64,000 nt of DNA from Oscillospiraceae bacterium (GTDB lineage Bacteria > Bacillota > Clostridia > Oscillospirales > JAAYXM01), in contig SVMJ01000005.1 of NCBI GenBank assembly GCA_015067485.1, positions 28,528 through 92,527 on the forward strand. The letters are read 5' to 3'. Under the pieces are notes generated by a model, which worked only from the letters and a program-made list of their open reading frames with translations, did no database searches and was not told the DNA's origin. Position numbers and translations under genes: made by a program. Of this stretch, positions 14,627-24,723 are shown one piece after another; the stretch's first letter is position 1, and each line of letters starts with the position of its first letter.

Positions 14627-16519
14627 TTACTGTGCGTTTGCGATGATCGCTTCGAATGTTGCTTTTTCCTGTGCAGTTGCGTTCGGGTTTTCAAGACCGA
14701 GTTCTGCGACTCGGTAGATGGAACGGGCTGTGGTATTGCCATAGATGTAGGAACCGTCAGAGAGTTTTGCATAAGCACGTGCAGTGATCTCTGTCTTATA
14801 CGCGGAGTACGGGATATTGTAGAGAACCGCGGTGAACTGGTATGCACTATCGGTTACCTTGTAGAGCTTTTCAGCCGGAACGATCGCTACACTTTCAGTT
14901 TCGCTGCTCAATTCTTCATCACCGAGCATAGCAGTCGGGATCAGCATTGTGCCGTATTCGACAACATCTTCTGCCAAGGACTTCGGAATGCTGGAGATGA
15001 AGCGGATACCCATCGGTTCTTCGATACGAACTGCCGCACCGTCAACGGTTGCGAGTTCGCCGAGCATATAGAGTTGGAGCGAATCAATGACCAGGTAACG
15101 GTCATAATTGCCGCTTCCGGTTTCATTGGTTTCCGGGTTAACATAAGAGCCGCCGGAATAAGACGCATTACAGACGAAGGTTACCGTATAGTCGCCTGCG
15201 GTGAGCAAGACTGCGTCGCCAAGAACGGAAAGGTCATCAGCCTTTGCGGTTGCCCACGGGATGCTGACCAAGTCGATCTGATCGGTGGTTTTCTTCTTAG
15301 TGATGAAGACTTCACCGTCTGCGGAAGAAGGCCAAGCATCATAGGTCATCTGAGCGCGGTAGAGTCCGGTTTTCGCGATCGAAACGTCAATGGAGAAATA
15401 CTTTCCGTTACCGGAGAGATAGATCTGTCCGTTGTAGTGGAAACCTGCGTTACGGGAACCGGTATATGCCCAACCACCGAAGTCTTTGGTATCTTCTGCG
15501 GTTACACCTGCATTGTTATCGAACGCTGTCGTGAGAGAATCGTAATATGCTTCGATCTGCTAGTCATTTGCTTTTTCCGCAACGGTGATGACAACCGAGT
15601 CGGTCAAATCGCCAACGGTTGCGGTAACAGTCGCAAAACCGATTCCGACTGCCTCGATGACACCGTTTTCAACAGTAACAACAGATGCATCGGAAGTGGA
15701 CCATTCAGCTGACTGATATGCTGCTGCCGCCGGAAGGATTGCTGCCGAGAGTTCTGCGGTAACACCGACTTCGAGAATCCCGGTCGGAGCGTTTTCGATC
15801 ACAACAGATTCTGCCGGAACTTCGCCGACTTTGTAGAGATTGAGTTTGTCCATGCAGAAATAACGATCACGACTACCCAAAGTCCAGCCTTCCGCATTGG
15901 TGAGAACGCCATCGACGTAATCGGGCTTCTTTGCCGGAATCGGTTCACCCGGAGCAACGTGATAGTCTTCAGTTCTGCCGGTTTCCGGATTTACGTTTGC
16001 GGTACGGCACCAGGAAGCATTCGCCTTAAAGTAGATGGTATATTCACCTTCGGCGAGTTGGAAGTCCTCTGCACTTTCCGCAACAATACCCAATGCATCT
16101 GCATCTGCCCACGGAATGTCAACAATCTTATACCGATCATCGATTGCGTTGTTAGTACCGTACGGAGCGATATAGACTGCTGCGTCTGCAGAAGTGGTAG
16201 TGGTATCATAAATCATTTCTGCACGGTAGAGACCCGGTTCGTTGATGGTAACGTTGACACCATAGTAACCGTTTCCCATATAGATCTTGCCACTGTAGGA
16301 CACGCCCGCACTACGAGCGCCGGTGAAAGACCATGCACCATAATCTGCAGTCTGTTCCTTAGAGATGCTGTTGTTCAAAGAACTGATGCTATTGTCAGCA
16401 GCATAGTCTTTGATTTGGATGCTGTAATCGGGAGTTGCATCTGCCGCGACACCGACGACCGGCAAGAGACTTACCAGCATGCAAACCGCAATTACGAGAG
16501 ATAATACGCGCTTTTTCAT
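14627..16519 (-). pseudogene. Second secreted Big_2-type protein, interrupted by an in-frame TAG
   Basis: One continuous frame of 631 codons with a single amber codon at 15560-15562, so the track shows it as two ORFs (15560-16519 and 14627-15349). The N-terminal part has a signal peptide (MKKRVLSLVIAVCMLVSLLP), a repeat ending in DRYFCMDKLNLYKV and a Big_2 domain. After the stop come a second repeat (FGGWAYTGS) and the same C-terminal domain as the paralogue (AAVRIEEPMGIRFISSI). At the stop the paralogue repeats carry Tyr or Phe (KYEIQD/DFEIQD against D-stop-QIEAY), so a TAC/TAT-to-TAG change is likely. Readthrough or a sequencing error cannot be excluded. RBS AAGGAGGAG. Confidence 0.75.
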
Positions 16520-16564
16520 TGTTTTTTCTCCTCCTTATGATAAATCTTAGGGATTTATTTGTAC

Positions 16565-16593
16565 ATTGTAGCACAATTTTCCATGATTTACAA
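16565..16593 (-). promoter_or_regulatory. Promoter of the interrupted secreted-protein gene
   Basis: Minus-strand TTGTAA (16588-16593), 17-bp spacer, TACAAT (16565-16570), about 45 bp upstream of the start codon. Confidence 0.65.
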
Positions 16594-16600
16594 TAGGAAA

Positions 16601-16630
16601 AACAATTATTTCAGTCGGAAAATTATTGTT
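16601..16630 (-). terminator. Probable terminator of trpB
   Basis: AACAATAATTT / AAATAATTGTT stem with one A-A mismatch overlapping the trpB stop codon, followed by four T. Confidence 0.5.
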
Positions 16631-17847
16631 TAGCGGATGCCGTATTTCTCGATGATGTAGTCCATGTCCTTATCGCCGCGACCGGAGAGACAGATGAGGA
16701 CCGAGCCTTTGCCCATTTCGCGTGCAAGTTTGAGTGCGTATGCCACCGCGTGCGAACTTTCGATCGCGGGGATGATGCCTTCCAGACGGGAGAGTTTGAA
16801 GAACGCATCGATGGTCTCTTCGTCGTCCGCGACGTCGTAGTGGACACGACCAACTTCATTTAAGAACGCGTGTTCAGGACCGGAAGACGGATAGTCAAGA
16901 CCCGATGCCACCGAGTAGACGGGTGCGGGTTCGCCGTTTTCGTCTTTGAGCATGATGCTGTTAAAGCCGTGCATGATGCCCTCGGTGCCGTATTTGAGAC
17001 TTGCGGCGTGGTCGCCGAGTTTGGGACCGCGACCGAGCGGTTCAACACCGTAGATCTCGACCGGGTCGTTTAAGAAGCCCGAGAAAAAGCCCATTGCATT
17101 GGAGCCGCCGCCCACGCAAGCGACGATCGCATCCGGGAGTTCCCCTGTCATGGACAGGAACTGCTCACGCGCTTCGATGCCGACCACGCTTTGGAAATCG
17201 CGCACCATCATGGGGAACGGGTGCGGACCAAGCACCGAGCCGATGCAGTAGATGCTGTTGTGGTAATCTTTGGTGTATGCATCGAATGCGGCATCGACCG
17301 CTTCTTTGAGCGTTGCAAGACCGTGGGTAACTTCGATGACGTTTGCGCCCAGGATCTTCATGCGTGCGACGTTGGGTGCTTGTTTTTTGATATCGACCGC
17401 GCCCATGTAGATATCGCACTCCAAACCGAAGTAGGCTGCGGCGGTCGCGAGTGCGACGCCGTGCTGACCTGCACCGGTTTCTGCGATGAGTTTCTTCTTG
17501 CCCATGTACTTTGCGAGCAGGGCTTCGCCCATGCAATGATTGAGTTTATGTGCGCCGGTGTGGTTTAAGTCTTCACGCTTGACATAGAGCTGGACGTTTC
17601 CGATCGTGCCCGAGAGACGCTCGAGATAGGAAATCGGAGTGGGACGGCCTTGGAATTCGCGGCGGATCTTACGCAGTTCGCCAATAAATTTGCTGGATTT
17701 GCAGATGGTAAAATACGCATCGGTGATCTCGTTCATCGCTTTTTGGAGTTCGTCCGACACAAACGAGCCGCCGTATTTGCCGAAGTAGCCGTTTGCATCC
17801 GGGTATTGTTTTAAGTAGTTATCAAAATTCATGCCGTTGTAGTTCAT
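16630..17847 (-). CDS. trpB: Tryptophan synthase beta chain
   Basis: PLP enzyme joining indole and serine to make tryptophan. The 405-residue length is typical of TrpB1. Visible features are [13 protein letters not shown], the PLP-lysine motif [10 protein letters not shown], the [11 protein letters not shown] indole/serine site and the phosphate-binding [12 protein letters not shown]. trpA and the rest of the trp operon are not adjacent; the gene stands alone behind its own T-box leader. RBS AGGAGG before ATGAACTAC. A stand-alone trpB may salvage indole, or work with a trpA elsewhere. Confidence 0.95.
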   Translation of the reverse strand: MNYNGMNFDNYLKQYPDANGYFGKYGGSFVSDELQKAMNEITDAYFTICKSSKFIGELRKIRREFQGRPTPISYLERLSGTIGNVQLYVKREDLNHTGAHKLNHCMGEALLAKYMGKKKLIAETGAGQHGVALATAAAYFGLECDIYMGAVDIKKQAPNVARMKILGANVIEVTHGLATLKEAVDAAFDAYTKDYHNSIYCIGSVLGPHPFPMMVRDFQSVVGIEAREQFLSMTGELPDAIVACVGGGSNAMGFFSGFLNDPVEIYGVEPLGRGPKLGDHAASLKYGTEGIMHGFNSIMLKDENGEPAPVYSVASGLDYPSSGPEHAFLNEVGRVHYDVADDEETIDAFFKLSRLEGIIPAIESSHAVAYALKLAREMGKGSVLICLSGRGDKDMDYIIEKYGIR

Positions 17848-18151
17848 AATAGTTACCTCCTAACAGAATAAAAAACGCCCTCAGCAGAAATGAATTACGA
17901 CTTCTGCCAAGGACGAATCAAACAAAATCCGCGGTGCCACCTTGGTTCATGGAGACCATGCACTTACAGGATACCAACATATCCGTGGCAACTAACGCAT
18001 GCCCACGCGTCGCAGAATACTCGGTTTTTCACCTTTGACTGCGCCCTCAGCGGCCCATTTGACGACTTGTTTCTTACCCGACTCTCAGCTACGCGGGCTC
18101 TCTGGAAAGGCATGATCGCCGTTATTTCCGCTTCAACGGTTTTTCGATATT
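17848..18151 (-). promoter_or_regulatory. T-box riboswitch leader of trpB
   Basis: The minus-strand leader contains the T-box core AAGGTGGCACCGCGG (17929-17943), which pairs with uncharged tRNA. It is followed by a terminator stem (CCTTGGCAGAA / TTCTGCTGAGG) and T6 just before the trpB RBS. The 5' half has the AGAGAGCC...GCTGAGAG stem I elements, and a TGG within CAAATGGGCC fits a tryptophan specifier. The implied control is that transcription reads through to trpB when charged tRNA-Trp is low. The specifier assignment is an inference from position. Confidence 0.9.
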
Positions 18152-18157
18152 AAGTTC

Positions 18158-18186
18158 ATGATACACCACGAATCCGCGCTTGTCAA
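18158..18186 (-). promoter_or_regulatory. Promoter of the T-box/trpB transcript
   Basis: Minus-strand TTGACA (18181-18186), 17-bp spacer, TATCAT (18158-18163). It places the start of the leader near 18151. The -35 box touches the end of the upstream fprA gene. Confidence 0.75.
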
Positions 18187-18189
18187 GAA

Positions 18190-19344
18190 TTATTCGGTGA
18201 GTGCAGATGCCAAAGTTTCGATCTCTTTGATATTTTCATCGCTGAGTGCGGAGGAAATGGTAACGGTGGGTTCTATGAACATGATGTTCTTGCTCTTTTC
18301 AAATGCGGCACGCATCTGCTTTGCCGCAACGGGTGCCCACGAGCCGTTTTCGAGCAGCGCGATCTTGCGGTTTTGGAAGTTGCGCTCGGTGAGTTCATGC
18401 AAGAACTCGCGCATGAACGGGAAGAGTTCCGCATTGTAAGTGGTGGTTGCAAGCACAATCGTACCGTAACGGAACGCGTCTTCCACCGCTTCCGCCATAT
18501 CGCAACGCGCAAGGTCATTCACCACGACCTTTGGACAGCCGTTTGCTTTGAGTTTCTCGGCGAGCAGTTCGACCGCTTTTTTGGTATTGCCATAGACCGA
18601 GGTGTAGGCGATCATGACCCCTTCGCTTTCCACCCTGTAGGAAGACCAGGTATTGTAAAGGTCGAGATAGTAGCCGAGGTTTTCGGAAAGAACGGGGCCG
18701 TGGAGCGGGCAGATGGTTTGGATGTCAAGAGTCGCCGCTTTTTTGAGTAGTGCCTGCACCTGTGCGCCGTACTTCCCGACGATGCCGAAGTAGTAGCGGC
18801 GTGCTTCGCAAGCCCAGTCTTCGTCTGCATCGAGTGCGCCGAATTTGCCAAAGCCGTCTGCCGAGAACAGGACTTTGTCGAAACTGTCGTAAGTTACGAT
18901 GACTTCCGGCCAATGCACCATGGGTGCAGTATAGAAAGTCAGGGTGTGTTTACCGAGAGACAATGTGTCCCCTTCCGCCACCGTCATATTCTGCGGGGCG
19001 AAGTCGGTTTTGAAAAAGCCTTTCATCATGGAAAATGCTTTTGCGGATGCGACCACCACCGCGTTCGGATATTCTTCGATAAAGCGTGCGATGTTGGCGG
19101 AGTGGTCAGGCTCCATATGCTGGATGATGAGATAGTCGGGGGTCTTGCCGCCGAGCACTTTTTCAATATTACAGAGCCAAGTTTCTCCGAAGCGGGCATC
19201 GACTGTGTCGAGCACTGCGACTTTTTCATCCATCATCACATAAGAATTATATGCCATGCCGTTCGGTACGATGTACTGTCCTTCAAACAGATCAATAGTA
19301 TGATCGTTTACACCGACATAGCGGATATCCTGGGTAATTGTCAT
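18190..19344 (-). CDS. FprA-type flavo-diiron protein (A-type flavoprotein)
   Basis: Cytosolic enzyme reducing O2 to water or NO to N2O in anaerobes. The N-terminal metallo-beta-lactamase-like diiron domain has HMEPDHS (H-x-E-x-D-H), PMVHWPE and CPLHGPVL. The C-terminal flavodoxin domain starts near residue 250 (IAYTSVYGNTKKA, the FMN phosphate loop). There is no rubredoxin extension, so it takes electrons from a separate carrier. I use the ATG at 19344 (MTITQDIRYVG) with AAAAGGAG upstream, giving 384 residues; the tracked 456-codon ORF runs back into rpoD. It lies 13 bp downstream of rpoD on the same strand. Confidence 0.93.
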   Translation of the reverse strand: MTITQDIRYVGVNDHTIDLFEGQYIVPNGMAYNSYVMMDEKVAVLDTVDARFGETWLCNIEKVLGGKTPDYLIIQHMEPDHSANIARFIEEYPNAVVVASAKAFSMMKGFFKTDFAPQNMTVAEGDTLSLGKHTLTFYTAPMVHWPEVIVTYDSFDKVLFSADGFGKFGALDADEDWACEARRYYFGIVGKYGAQVQALLKKAATLDIQTICPLHGPVLSENLGYYLDLYNTWSSYRVESEGVMIAYTSVYGNTKKAVELLAEKLKANGCPKVVVNDLARCDMAEAVEDAFRYGTIVLATTTYNAELFPFMREFLHELTERNFQNRKIALLENGSWAPVAAKQMRAAFEKSKNIMFIEPTVTISSALSDENIKEIETLASALTE

Positions 19345-19357
19345 TGGGGTTCTCCTT

Positions 19358-20491
19358 TTAGCAAATGAAATCTTTGAGTTTCTTTGAACGGCTGGGATGG
19401 CGCAGTTTGCGAAGCGCTTTGGCCTCGATCTGGCGGATGCGTTCACGGGTGACATTGAATTCTCGTCCCACTTCTTCCAGCGTGCGGGTGCGTCCGTCTT
19501 CGATGCCGAAACGGAGTTTGAGCACCTTTTCCTCACGCGGGGTGAGTGTGCCGAGTACATCGATCAACTGCTCACGCAGCAGCGTGAATGCCGCAACTTC
19601 CGCGGGTTCTTGTGCATCTTCGTCCGGGATGAAGTCGCCAAGATGCGAATCTTCTTCTTCACCGATCGGGGTTTCGAGCGAGACGGGTTCCTGTGCGATC
19701 TTGAGAATATCACGCACACGGTTGACCGGCATATTCATTTCTTCCGCGATTTCTTCCGGGCTCGGGTCATGACCGAGTTCCTGCAGAAGCTGGCGGGATA
19801 CGCGAATGACCTTATTGATGGTTTCCACCATATGTACCGGAATACGAATGGTGCGTGCCTGGTCCGCGATCGCACGGGTGATCGCCTGGCGGATCCACCA
19901 TGTCGCATAGGTGGAGAATTTATAGCCCTTGGTATGGTCAAACTTTTCGACGGCTTTGATGAGACCCAGGTTTCCTTCCTGGATCAGATCAAGGAACAGC
20001 ATTCCGCGACCCACATAACGCTTTGCGATGGAGACGACAAGGCGCAGGTTTGCTTCCGCAAGGCGCATTTTTGCCACTTCGTCGCCTTCTGCCATGCGTT
20101 TCGCCAGTTCAATCTCTTCGTCCGGAGACAGAAGGTCGACTTTACCGATCTCTTTGAGATAGATGCGGACATGGTCATCTGTGTTGACACCATCCATCAG
20201 CGCGGCAGGGTCTGCCAGTTCTTCTTCCGGGATCTCTTCGAGATTTTCCAGATCTTCCGGCATATCGTCGTCCGGACTTTCGGGGAGCAGATCGTCCAGC
20301 GGGATCTCCACACCCAGGTTTTCCAATGTGTCGTAGAGCTTATCAATCTGTTCGGAGTCCATTTCAAGTGCTTCGATGACTTCGGTCAGTTCATCTCCTG
20401 TGAGTTTGCCCTTCTTTTTTGCATTGTCAAGCAGATCTCCCATCATCTGCTTTTTTTCTTCGGGAGTCAACTCTCTCTTTTTCTCTTCCAT
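19358..20491 (-). CDS. rpoD: RNA polymerase primary sigma factor RpoD (SigA)
   Basis: 377-residue housekeeping sigma. Region 1.1 is acidic ([16 protein letters not shown]). Region 1.2/2 follows with [17 protein letters not shown] and the region-2 core [18 protein letters not shown] and [12 protein letters not shown]. Region 3 ([10 protein letters not shown]) and region 4 with the helix-turn-helix [20 protein letters not shown] complete it. The start is the ATG at 20491 (MEEKKREL), 1 bp after the dnaG stop; the tracked start lies inside dnaG. The dnaG-rpoD pair is the conserved macromolecular-synthesis operon order. Confidence 0.96.
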   Translation of the reverse strand: MEEKKRELTPEEKKQMMGDLLDNAKKKGKLTGDELTEVIEALEMDSEQIDKLYDTLENLGVEIPLDDLLPESPDDDMPEDLENLEEIPEEELADPAALMDGVNTDDHVRIYLKEIGKVDLLSPDEEIELAKRMAEGDEVAKMRLAEANLRLVVSIAKRYVGRGMLFLDLIQEGNLGLIKAVEKFDHTKGYKFSTYATWWIRQAITRAIADQARTIRIPVHMVETINKVIRVSRQLLQELGHDPSPEEIAEEMNMPVNRVRDILKIAQEPVSLETPIGEEEDSHLGDFIPDEDAQEPAEVAAFTLLREQLIDVLGTLTPREEKVLKLRFGIEDGRTRTLEEVGREFNVTRERIRQIEAKALRKLRHPSRSKKLKDFIC

Positions 20492-20492
20492 A

Positions 20493-22244
20493 TTATTCAC
20501 CCGTTCCCTTCTTTTTACGGAACATCGCCATCGCTTCCTGCAACGCGGTTTCCGAATCAATGTCTTTTATTTTCCACTGCTCTTGCAGTATGATACTGAG
20601 ATAATCTTCCAGTGCAACCGTGTCTCCGCCGACAAACTTTGCAAAAATCCCCACAAGGGTTGCGGTTTCTTCCTGCGTGCAGTCACGCGTGAGTGCGGTC
20701 AAACTGAATGCAGAATTCTCGCTGTGCAGTTCTTTCATCCTTGCATATACTTTTCCAAACACCGGGACGCTGAAATGGCTCTTTTCCAACCGACTTTCCA
20801 CTTGTTTCATGAACTCGGGACGAGCCATGAGCAGCGAGATCAGATTCTCTTCCGCCACTGCGGATTTGGTGTGCTGATACTTCAGTTCCCGCGCAGGCGA
20901 GCCCTTTGCGGTGAGCGGAGAGAGGTCTTTACGCTCTTGCTCTTTTTTTCGTTTGGAAATGAGTCCCTTGCGTGCACGCGCCACTTCTCTTCCCAGCACT
21001 TCGGCAGAAATCCCCGCCTGCTTTGCGGCGCGGGTGAGATAGATCTCACGTTCAATGTCGCTTGACACTTCGCACAAAATTTTCACCGCGCGTTTCAGAT
21101 ATTCCACGCGACCTTCGTCTTCTTCCAAATTCAGCCCGCCTTGGGCTTGTACCAAACGGTATTCCAAATCCGCCTCAGACGCTTCGAGCAGCCGCTCGAA
21201 TTTATCGCGCCCGAATTTTTTGATGAATTCATCCGGGTCTTTCGCGCCCGGGATGCGTAAAATCTTGACCGCGACCCCTGCTTCCTTGAGCAGTTCGATG
21301 GCGCGGTTTGCCGCATTCACACCTGCGTTGTCCGCATCGTATGCGATAACCACTTCACTTTTGTAGCGTGCGATCAAGCGAGCCTGTTCCTGGGTCAGCG
21401 CGGTACCGAGAGATGCGACCGCACAGTCAAATCCCGCTTGATGGAGTGCGATGACGTCCATATACCCTTCTGCCAAAATCATCCGCTCGCCACGACTCGT
21501 CTTTGCGAGATTGAGTGCGAACAGATTGCGGCGTTTATTGAACACGATGGTTTCGGGCGAGTTTAAGTACTTGGGTTCGCCCCCGTCCATCACGCGTCCG
21601 CCAAATCCGATGACAGAGCCGCGCGCATCAAAAATCGGAAACATCACGCGGTTGCGGAATCGGTCGTAGATCCCCCCGTTTTTATTGGGAAGCGCAAGCC
21701 CCGAATCAAGCAGTTCCTGCTTGGTGTACCCTGCCGCAGTCATTTGTTTGAGTAGCTTGTCCCACGAATCGGGGGCAAAACCAAGACCAAAGCGTTTGAT
21801 GGTTTGCGGAGAAAGCCCGCGCCCTGCGAGATATGCAAGTGCTTCCTTCCCCTCTTCTGCTTGCAACATGGTATGGAAGAATCGGGCAGCATCACGGTTG
21901 AGCGACAAAATCCGATCCTTCTTCTGCTTCTGCACACGCACTTCGTTGTCATTTTCCGGCACGGTCATCCCCGCACGCTCTGCGAGCTGGTAGACCGCAT
22001 CGGGGAAATCCAGATTTTCGATACGCATCAAAAACGTGATGACGTCCCCGCCCGCGCCGCATCCGAAGCAATGGAAAAACTGCCGATCGGCAGATACGTT
22101 AAATGAGGGGGTCTTTTCATTGTGGAACGGACACAACCCGACATAGTTTCCCCCGCGCCGCGTCAAAGATACATACTGCGAGACCAAACTCACAATATCA
22201 TTTCGCGCACAAAGGTCTTCCAAAAAACGGTCCGAAAAAGCCAC
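20493..22244 (-). CDS. dnaG: DNA primase
   Basis: Makes RNA primers for replication. The N-terminal CHC2 zinc finger is visible ([13 protein letters not shown] ... [10 protein letters not shown]). The TOPRIM core follows ([19 protein letters not shown], then [15 protein letters not shown]), and a shorter C-terminal helicase-binding region ends at 583 residues, typical for the family. The start is a GTG at 22244 ([11 protein letters not shown]) with an AGGTGGG RBS. It is 16 bp downstream of the dGTPase-like gene and immediately upstream of rpoD, suggesting one operon. Confidence 0.96.
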   Translation of the reverse strand: MAFSDRFLEDLCARNDIVSLVSQYVSLTRRGGNYVGLCPFHNEKTPSFNVSADRQFFHCFGCGAGGDVITFLMRIENLDFPDAVYQLAERAGMTVPENDNEVRVQKQKKDRILSLNRDAARFFHTMLQAEEGKEALAYLAGRGLSPQTIKRFGLGFAPDSWDKLLKQMTAAGYTKQELLDSGLALPNKNGGIYDRFRNRVMFPIFDARGSVIGFGGRVMDGGEPKYLNSPETIVFNKRRNLFALNLAKTSRGERMILAEGYMDVIALHQAGFDCAVASLGTALTQEQARLIARYKSEVVIAYDADNAGVNAANRAIELLKEAGVAVKILRIPGAKDPDEFIKKFGRDKFERLLEASEADLEYRLVQAQGGLNLEEDEGRVEYLKRAVKILCEVSSDIEREIYLTRAAKQAGISAEVLGREVARARKGLISKRKKEQERKDLSPLTAKGSPARELKYQHTKSAVAEENLISLLMARPEFMKQVESRLEKSHFSVPVFGKVYARMKELHSENSAFSLTALTRDCTQEETATLVGIFAKFVGGDTVALEDYLSIILQEQWKIKDIDSETALQEAMAMFRKKKGTGE

Positions 22245-22260
22245 AATCCCACCTCACTTT

Positions 22261-23256
22261 CTAAATCGAATGATCCCACGCTTTCGGGATAAAGAGTTCG
22301 GAATGGACCGCGATCGCATAGCGGTCGGTCATTCCTGCAATATAATCGCACACCGCGGTCTCAATGCCTTCGCTATATGCGGTAATGCGGAATTCATTTG
22401 GCATCTCATCCGGGTTTTCGCTGTAATACTCAAACAGTTGACGGACCATACGGCGCACCTTTTCTTCTTCACGGAGCGCAACGGGGATCCGATAAACATG
22501 GCGGAACATGAAGCCACGAAGATCCAGCATCGCATCACGCACTTCTTCGCTCATATGGATCTCGGGTTTCCCATCGCTTGCGTGGATGATGTCCATCACC
22601 AAGGTATTGATCCGCTCGGAATGGCAGGTGCCGAGTGTTTTGGGAATCTCATCTTCTCTGAGCAGTCCTGCACGGAGTGCATCGTCAATGTCGTGATTGA
22701 TGTATGCGATACGGTCGGCAAGATGCACGATCTTCCCTTCGAGCGTCTGCGCGGGGATCTCTCCGCTGTGGTGCAGGATCCCATCACGAACTTCTTTCGT
22801 CAGATTCAGACCGTTTCCGTCTTTTTCGATTTTTTCCACCACACGCACGCTCTGACGGTTGTGGCTGAAACGCCCGTCTGTAAGTGCCATCAGTTCACGC
22901 TCGCCCGAATGTCCGAACGGAGTGTGCCCCAGATCGTGCCCCATACAAATCGCTTCGGTGAGATCTTCATTCAGTCGCAACGCACGCACCATGGTCCGCG
23001 CGATCTGGCTGACTTCCAGCGTATGGGTAAGACGTGTTCTGAAGTGATCCCCTTCGGGAGAGATGAACACCTGCGTTTTGTGTTTCAGTCTGCGGAATGC
23101 CTTGGAATGAATGATGCGGTCGGTATCGCGCTGAAAACAGGTACGCACCACGCAAGGCTCTTCCGGGACATCGCGCCCCAAACTGTCTTTTGCGTGTGCC
23201 GCATAGGGTGCAAGCAGACGAACTTCCTGCTCTTCCACCCGTTCTCGAATGGTCAT
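22261..23256 (-). CDS. dGTPase-like HD-domain deoxynucleoside triphosphate triphosphohydrolase
   Basis: 331-residue cytosolic enzyme of the dGTPase-like family that cleaves dNTPs to nucleoside and triphosphate, balancing dNTP pools. Visible features are RLKHKTQVF, RTRLTHTLEVSQIAR (first HD histidine), MGHDLGHTPFGHSGE (HD motif and second histidine) and DRIAYINHDIDDA. The gene commonly precedes dnaG-rpoD in Clostridia, as here. Substrate preference cannot be read from the sequence. Confidence 0.9.
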   Translation of the reverse strand: MTIRERVEEQEVRLLAPYAAHAKDSLGRDVPEEPCVVRTCFQRDTDRIIHSKAFRRLKHKTQVFISPEGDHFRTRLTHTLEVSQIARTMVRALRLNEDLTEAICMGHDLGHTPFGHSGERELMALTDGRFSHNRQSVRVVEKIEKDGNGLNLTKEVRDGILHHSGEIPAQTLEGKIVHLADRIAYINHDIDDALRAGLLREDEIPKTLGTCHSERINTLVMDIIHASDGKPEIHMSEEVRDAMLDLRGFMFRHVYRIPVALREEEKVRRMVRQLFEYYSENPDEMPNEFRITAYSEGIETAVCDYIAGMTDRYAIAVHSELFIPKAWDHSI

Positions 23257-23304
23257 TTCCTCACCGCCTTTTTACTGTCTAATAATAATATACGAGAAAA
23301 ATTC

Positions 23305-24681
23305 TCAAAACCCTTTTTTTCTCCAAAATTTTTCATAGTCTTTTGTTTCTCGCACCACCACGGGCGAAAGTGCCATCAGCGCTACAAGATTCGGTACCGC
23401 CATCAGCCCGTTACAGCAATCCGCCAGATTCCACACAAACTCGGCACTCAAAAACGCACCGCAAAACAGAACCGTGCAAAACGCGGCGCGGTAGAAAAAC
23501 ACCAGTTTCTCGCCACCCAAGTACTCGGCGCACTTCTCCCCGTAGAAATTCCACCCCAAAACCGATGCAAACGCAAACAAAATCAGCGAGAGATCCACCA
23601 CACTTTGCCCGAGTCCCGGAAGTGCGGAAAACCCTTGGTCATAGGCGAGTGTGGTGAGTTCCACCCCACCGCTCGGCAATACTTTATGCGCTCCCGTAAC
23701 CACGATCGCAAGCCCCGTCATCATACACAGAACCAATGTGTCGAGAAACGTCCCCGTCATCGTAACAAGCCCTTGTTCGGCAGGATGGTTGGATTTTGCA
23801 CTCGCCGCCGCGATCGATGCGCTCCCAAGCCCCGCTTCGTTGGAAAATACCCCGCGCGACACCCCCATCCGTATCGCTTTCAGCACCATACTCCCAGACC
23901 ATCCGCCAAACATCGCTCTACCGCAAAATGCGGTAGATATGATTTCACAGACCGCGCTCGGGATCTTTTCGATATGGGTAAGAAGTACCGCAACCGTTGT
24001 GAGTGCAAAGAGCGTTCCCATCACGGGCACGAGAACCGCGGAGACTTTTGCGATGCGACCGATCCCGCCGTAGATGATTTTTCCCGCAAGCAGGGTAACA
24101 ACGATCGCGGTGGTTACCGTGATCGCGGCGGAATCAGGCTTCCCCAAAAGAATTTTTGTCGCATGGGTGATGCCGTTCATTTGCGTAACGGTTCCGATCC
24201 CAAAAATCGCGGCGACCATTCCGCAGAGCGCAAAGAGTACCGCAAGGGGTCGAAATTTCTCCCCCATTCCCCGTTCAATATAATAAAACGCGCCACCCAA
24301 CGTGTGTCCGTCCCGCGTTTTTCTGCGGTACTTTGCGGAAAGAAGTCCTTCCGCGTAGCCCGTTGCCATCCCGAAAAATGCGGAGAGCCACATCCAAAGA
24401 AGCGCGCCGGGGCCACCAAGCCCCACCGCGGTCGCCACTCCCACGATATTGCCGGTTCCGATCATGGCGGCAAGGGATGTGGAAAGTGCTGCAAAGCGTG
24501 AAACTTCCCCGTCCCCTTGCTCAGATGCAAACAGGAGTTTCAGCGCTCGCGGAAGATAGCGCACCTGCACCCCACGTAGTTTCACCGTGTAGAAAACACC
24601 CACAAAGCATAGGGCGAAAACAAGCGGCAGACCCCAGATCCATTCGTCTGCCGCCCTGATGATTTGTTCCAATTTCTGCAT
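23305..24681 (-). CDS. Sodium:alanine symporter, AGCS family
   Basis: Integral membrane Na+-coupled amino-acid (alanine/glycine) importer. The signature GGPGALLWMWLSAFFGMATGY is present (truncated quote: GGPGALLWMW), along with AAMIGTGNIVGVATAVG near the first helices and FSNEAGLGSASIAAA in the middle; about 10-11 TM segments in 458 residues. The start is the ATG at 24681 (MQKLEQII), with GGGAGG 9 bp upstream. That Shine-Dalgarno lies in the 3' arm of a hairpin (24687-24720), which may lower translation. Confidence 0.93.
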   Translation of the reverse strand: MQKLEQIIRAADEWIWGLPLVFALCFVGVFYTVKLRGVQVRYLPRALKLLFASEQGDGEVSRFAALSTSLAAMIGTGNIVGVATAVGLGGPGALLWMWLSAFFGMATGYAEGLLSAKYRRKTRDGHTLGGAFYYIERGMGEKFRPLAVLFALCGMVAAIFGIGTVTQMNGITHATKILLGKPDSAAITVTTAIVVTLLAGKIIYGGIGRIAKVSAVLVPVMGTLFALTTVAVLLTHIEKIPSAVCEIISTAFCGRAMFGGWSGSMVLKAIRMGVSRGVFSNEAGLGSASIAAASAKSNHPAEQGLVTMTGTFLDTLVLCMMTGLAIVVTGAHKVLPSGGVELTTLAYDQGFSALPGLGQSVVDLSLILFAFASVLGWNFYGEKCAEYLGGEKLVFFYRAAFCTVLFCGAFLSAEFVWNLADCCNGLMAVPNLVALMALSPVVVRETKDYEKFWRKKGF

Positions 24682-24686
24682 AGAAA

Positions 24687-24720
24687 ACACCTCCCATCAA
24701 AGGATATGATGAGAGGTGTT
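24687..24720 (-). promoter_or_regulatory. Hairpin between cobO and agcS that buries the agcS Shine-Dalgarno
   Basis: The minus-strand RNA forms AACACCTCTCATC ... GATGGGAGGTGTT. The 3' arm includes the GGGAGG RBS of the symporter gene, and the stem is followed by only a short T-run (TTTTCT). It may be a weak terminator for the upstream operon, a translation-control hairpin, or both. Confidence 0.5.
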
Positions 24721-24723
24721 CTT

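Noticed and set aside
14258-15712. 484-codon plus-strand ORF near the repeat cluster
   Set aside because: It is mostly antisense to the interrupted secreted-protein gene and small-peptide gene 2, and it reads through a strong terminator hairpin.
19344-19560. Longer N-terminus of the FprA protein (tracked 456-codon ORF)
   Set aside because: The extra 72 codons overlap rpoD and lack family similarity, while a strong RBS sits directly before the ATG at 19344.
22270-24501. 743-codon plus-strand ORF across the dGTPase-like and symporter genes
   Set aside because: It spans two well-supported minus-strand genes and their gap; the sequence has no recognisable domain and no RBS.
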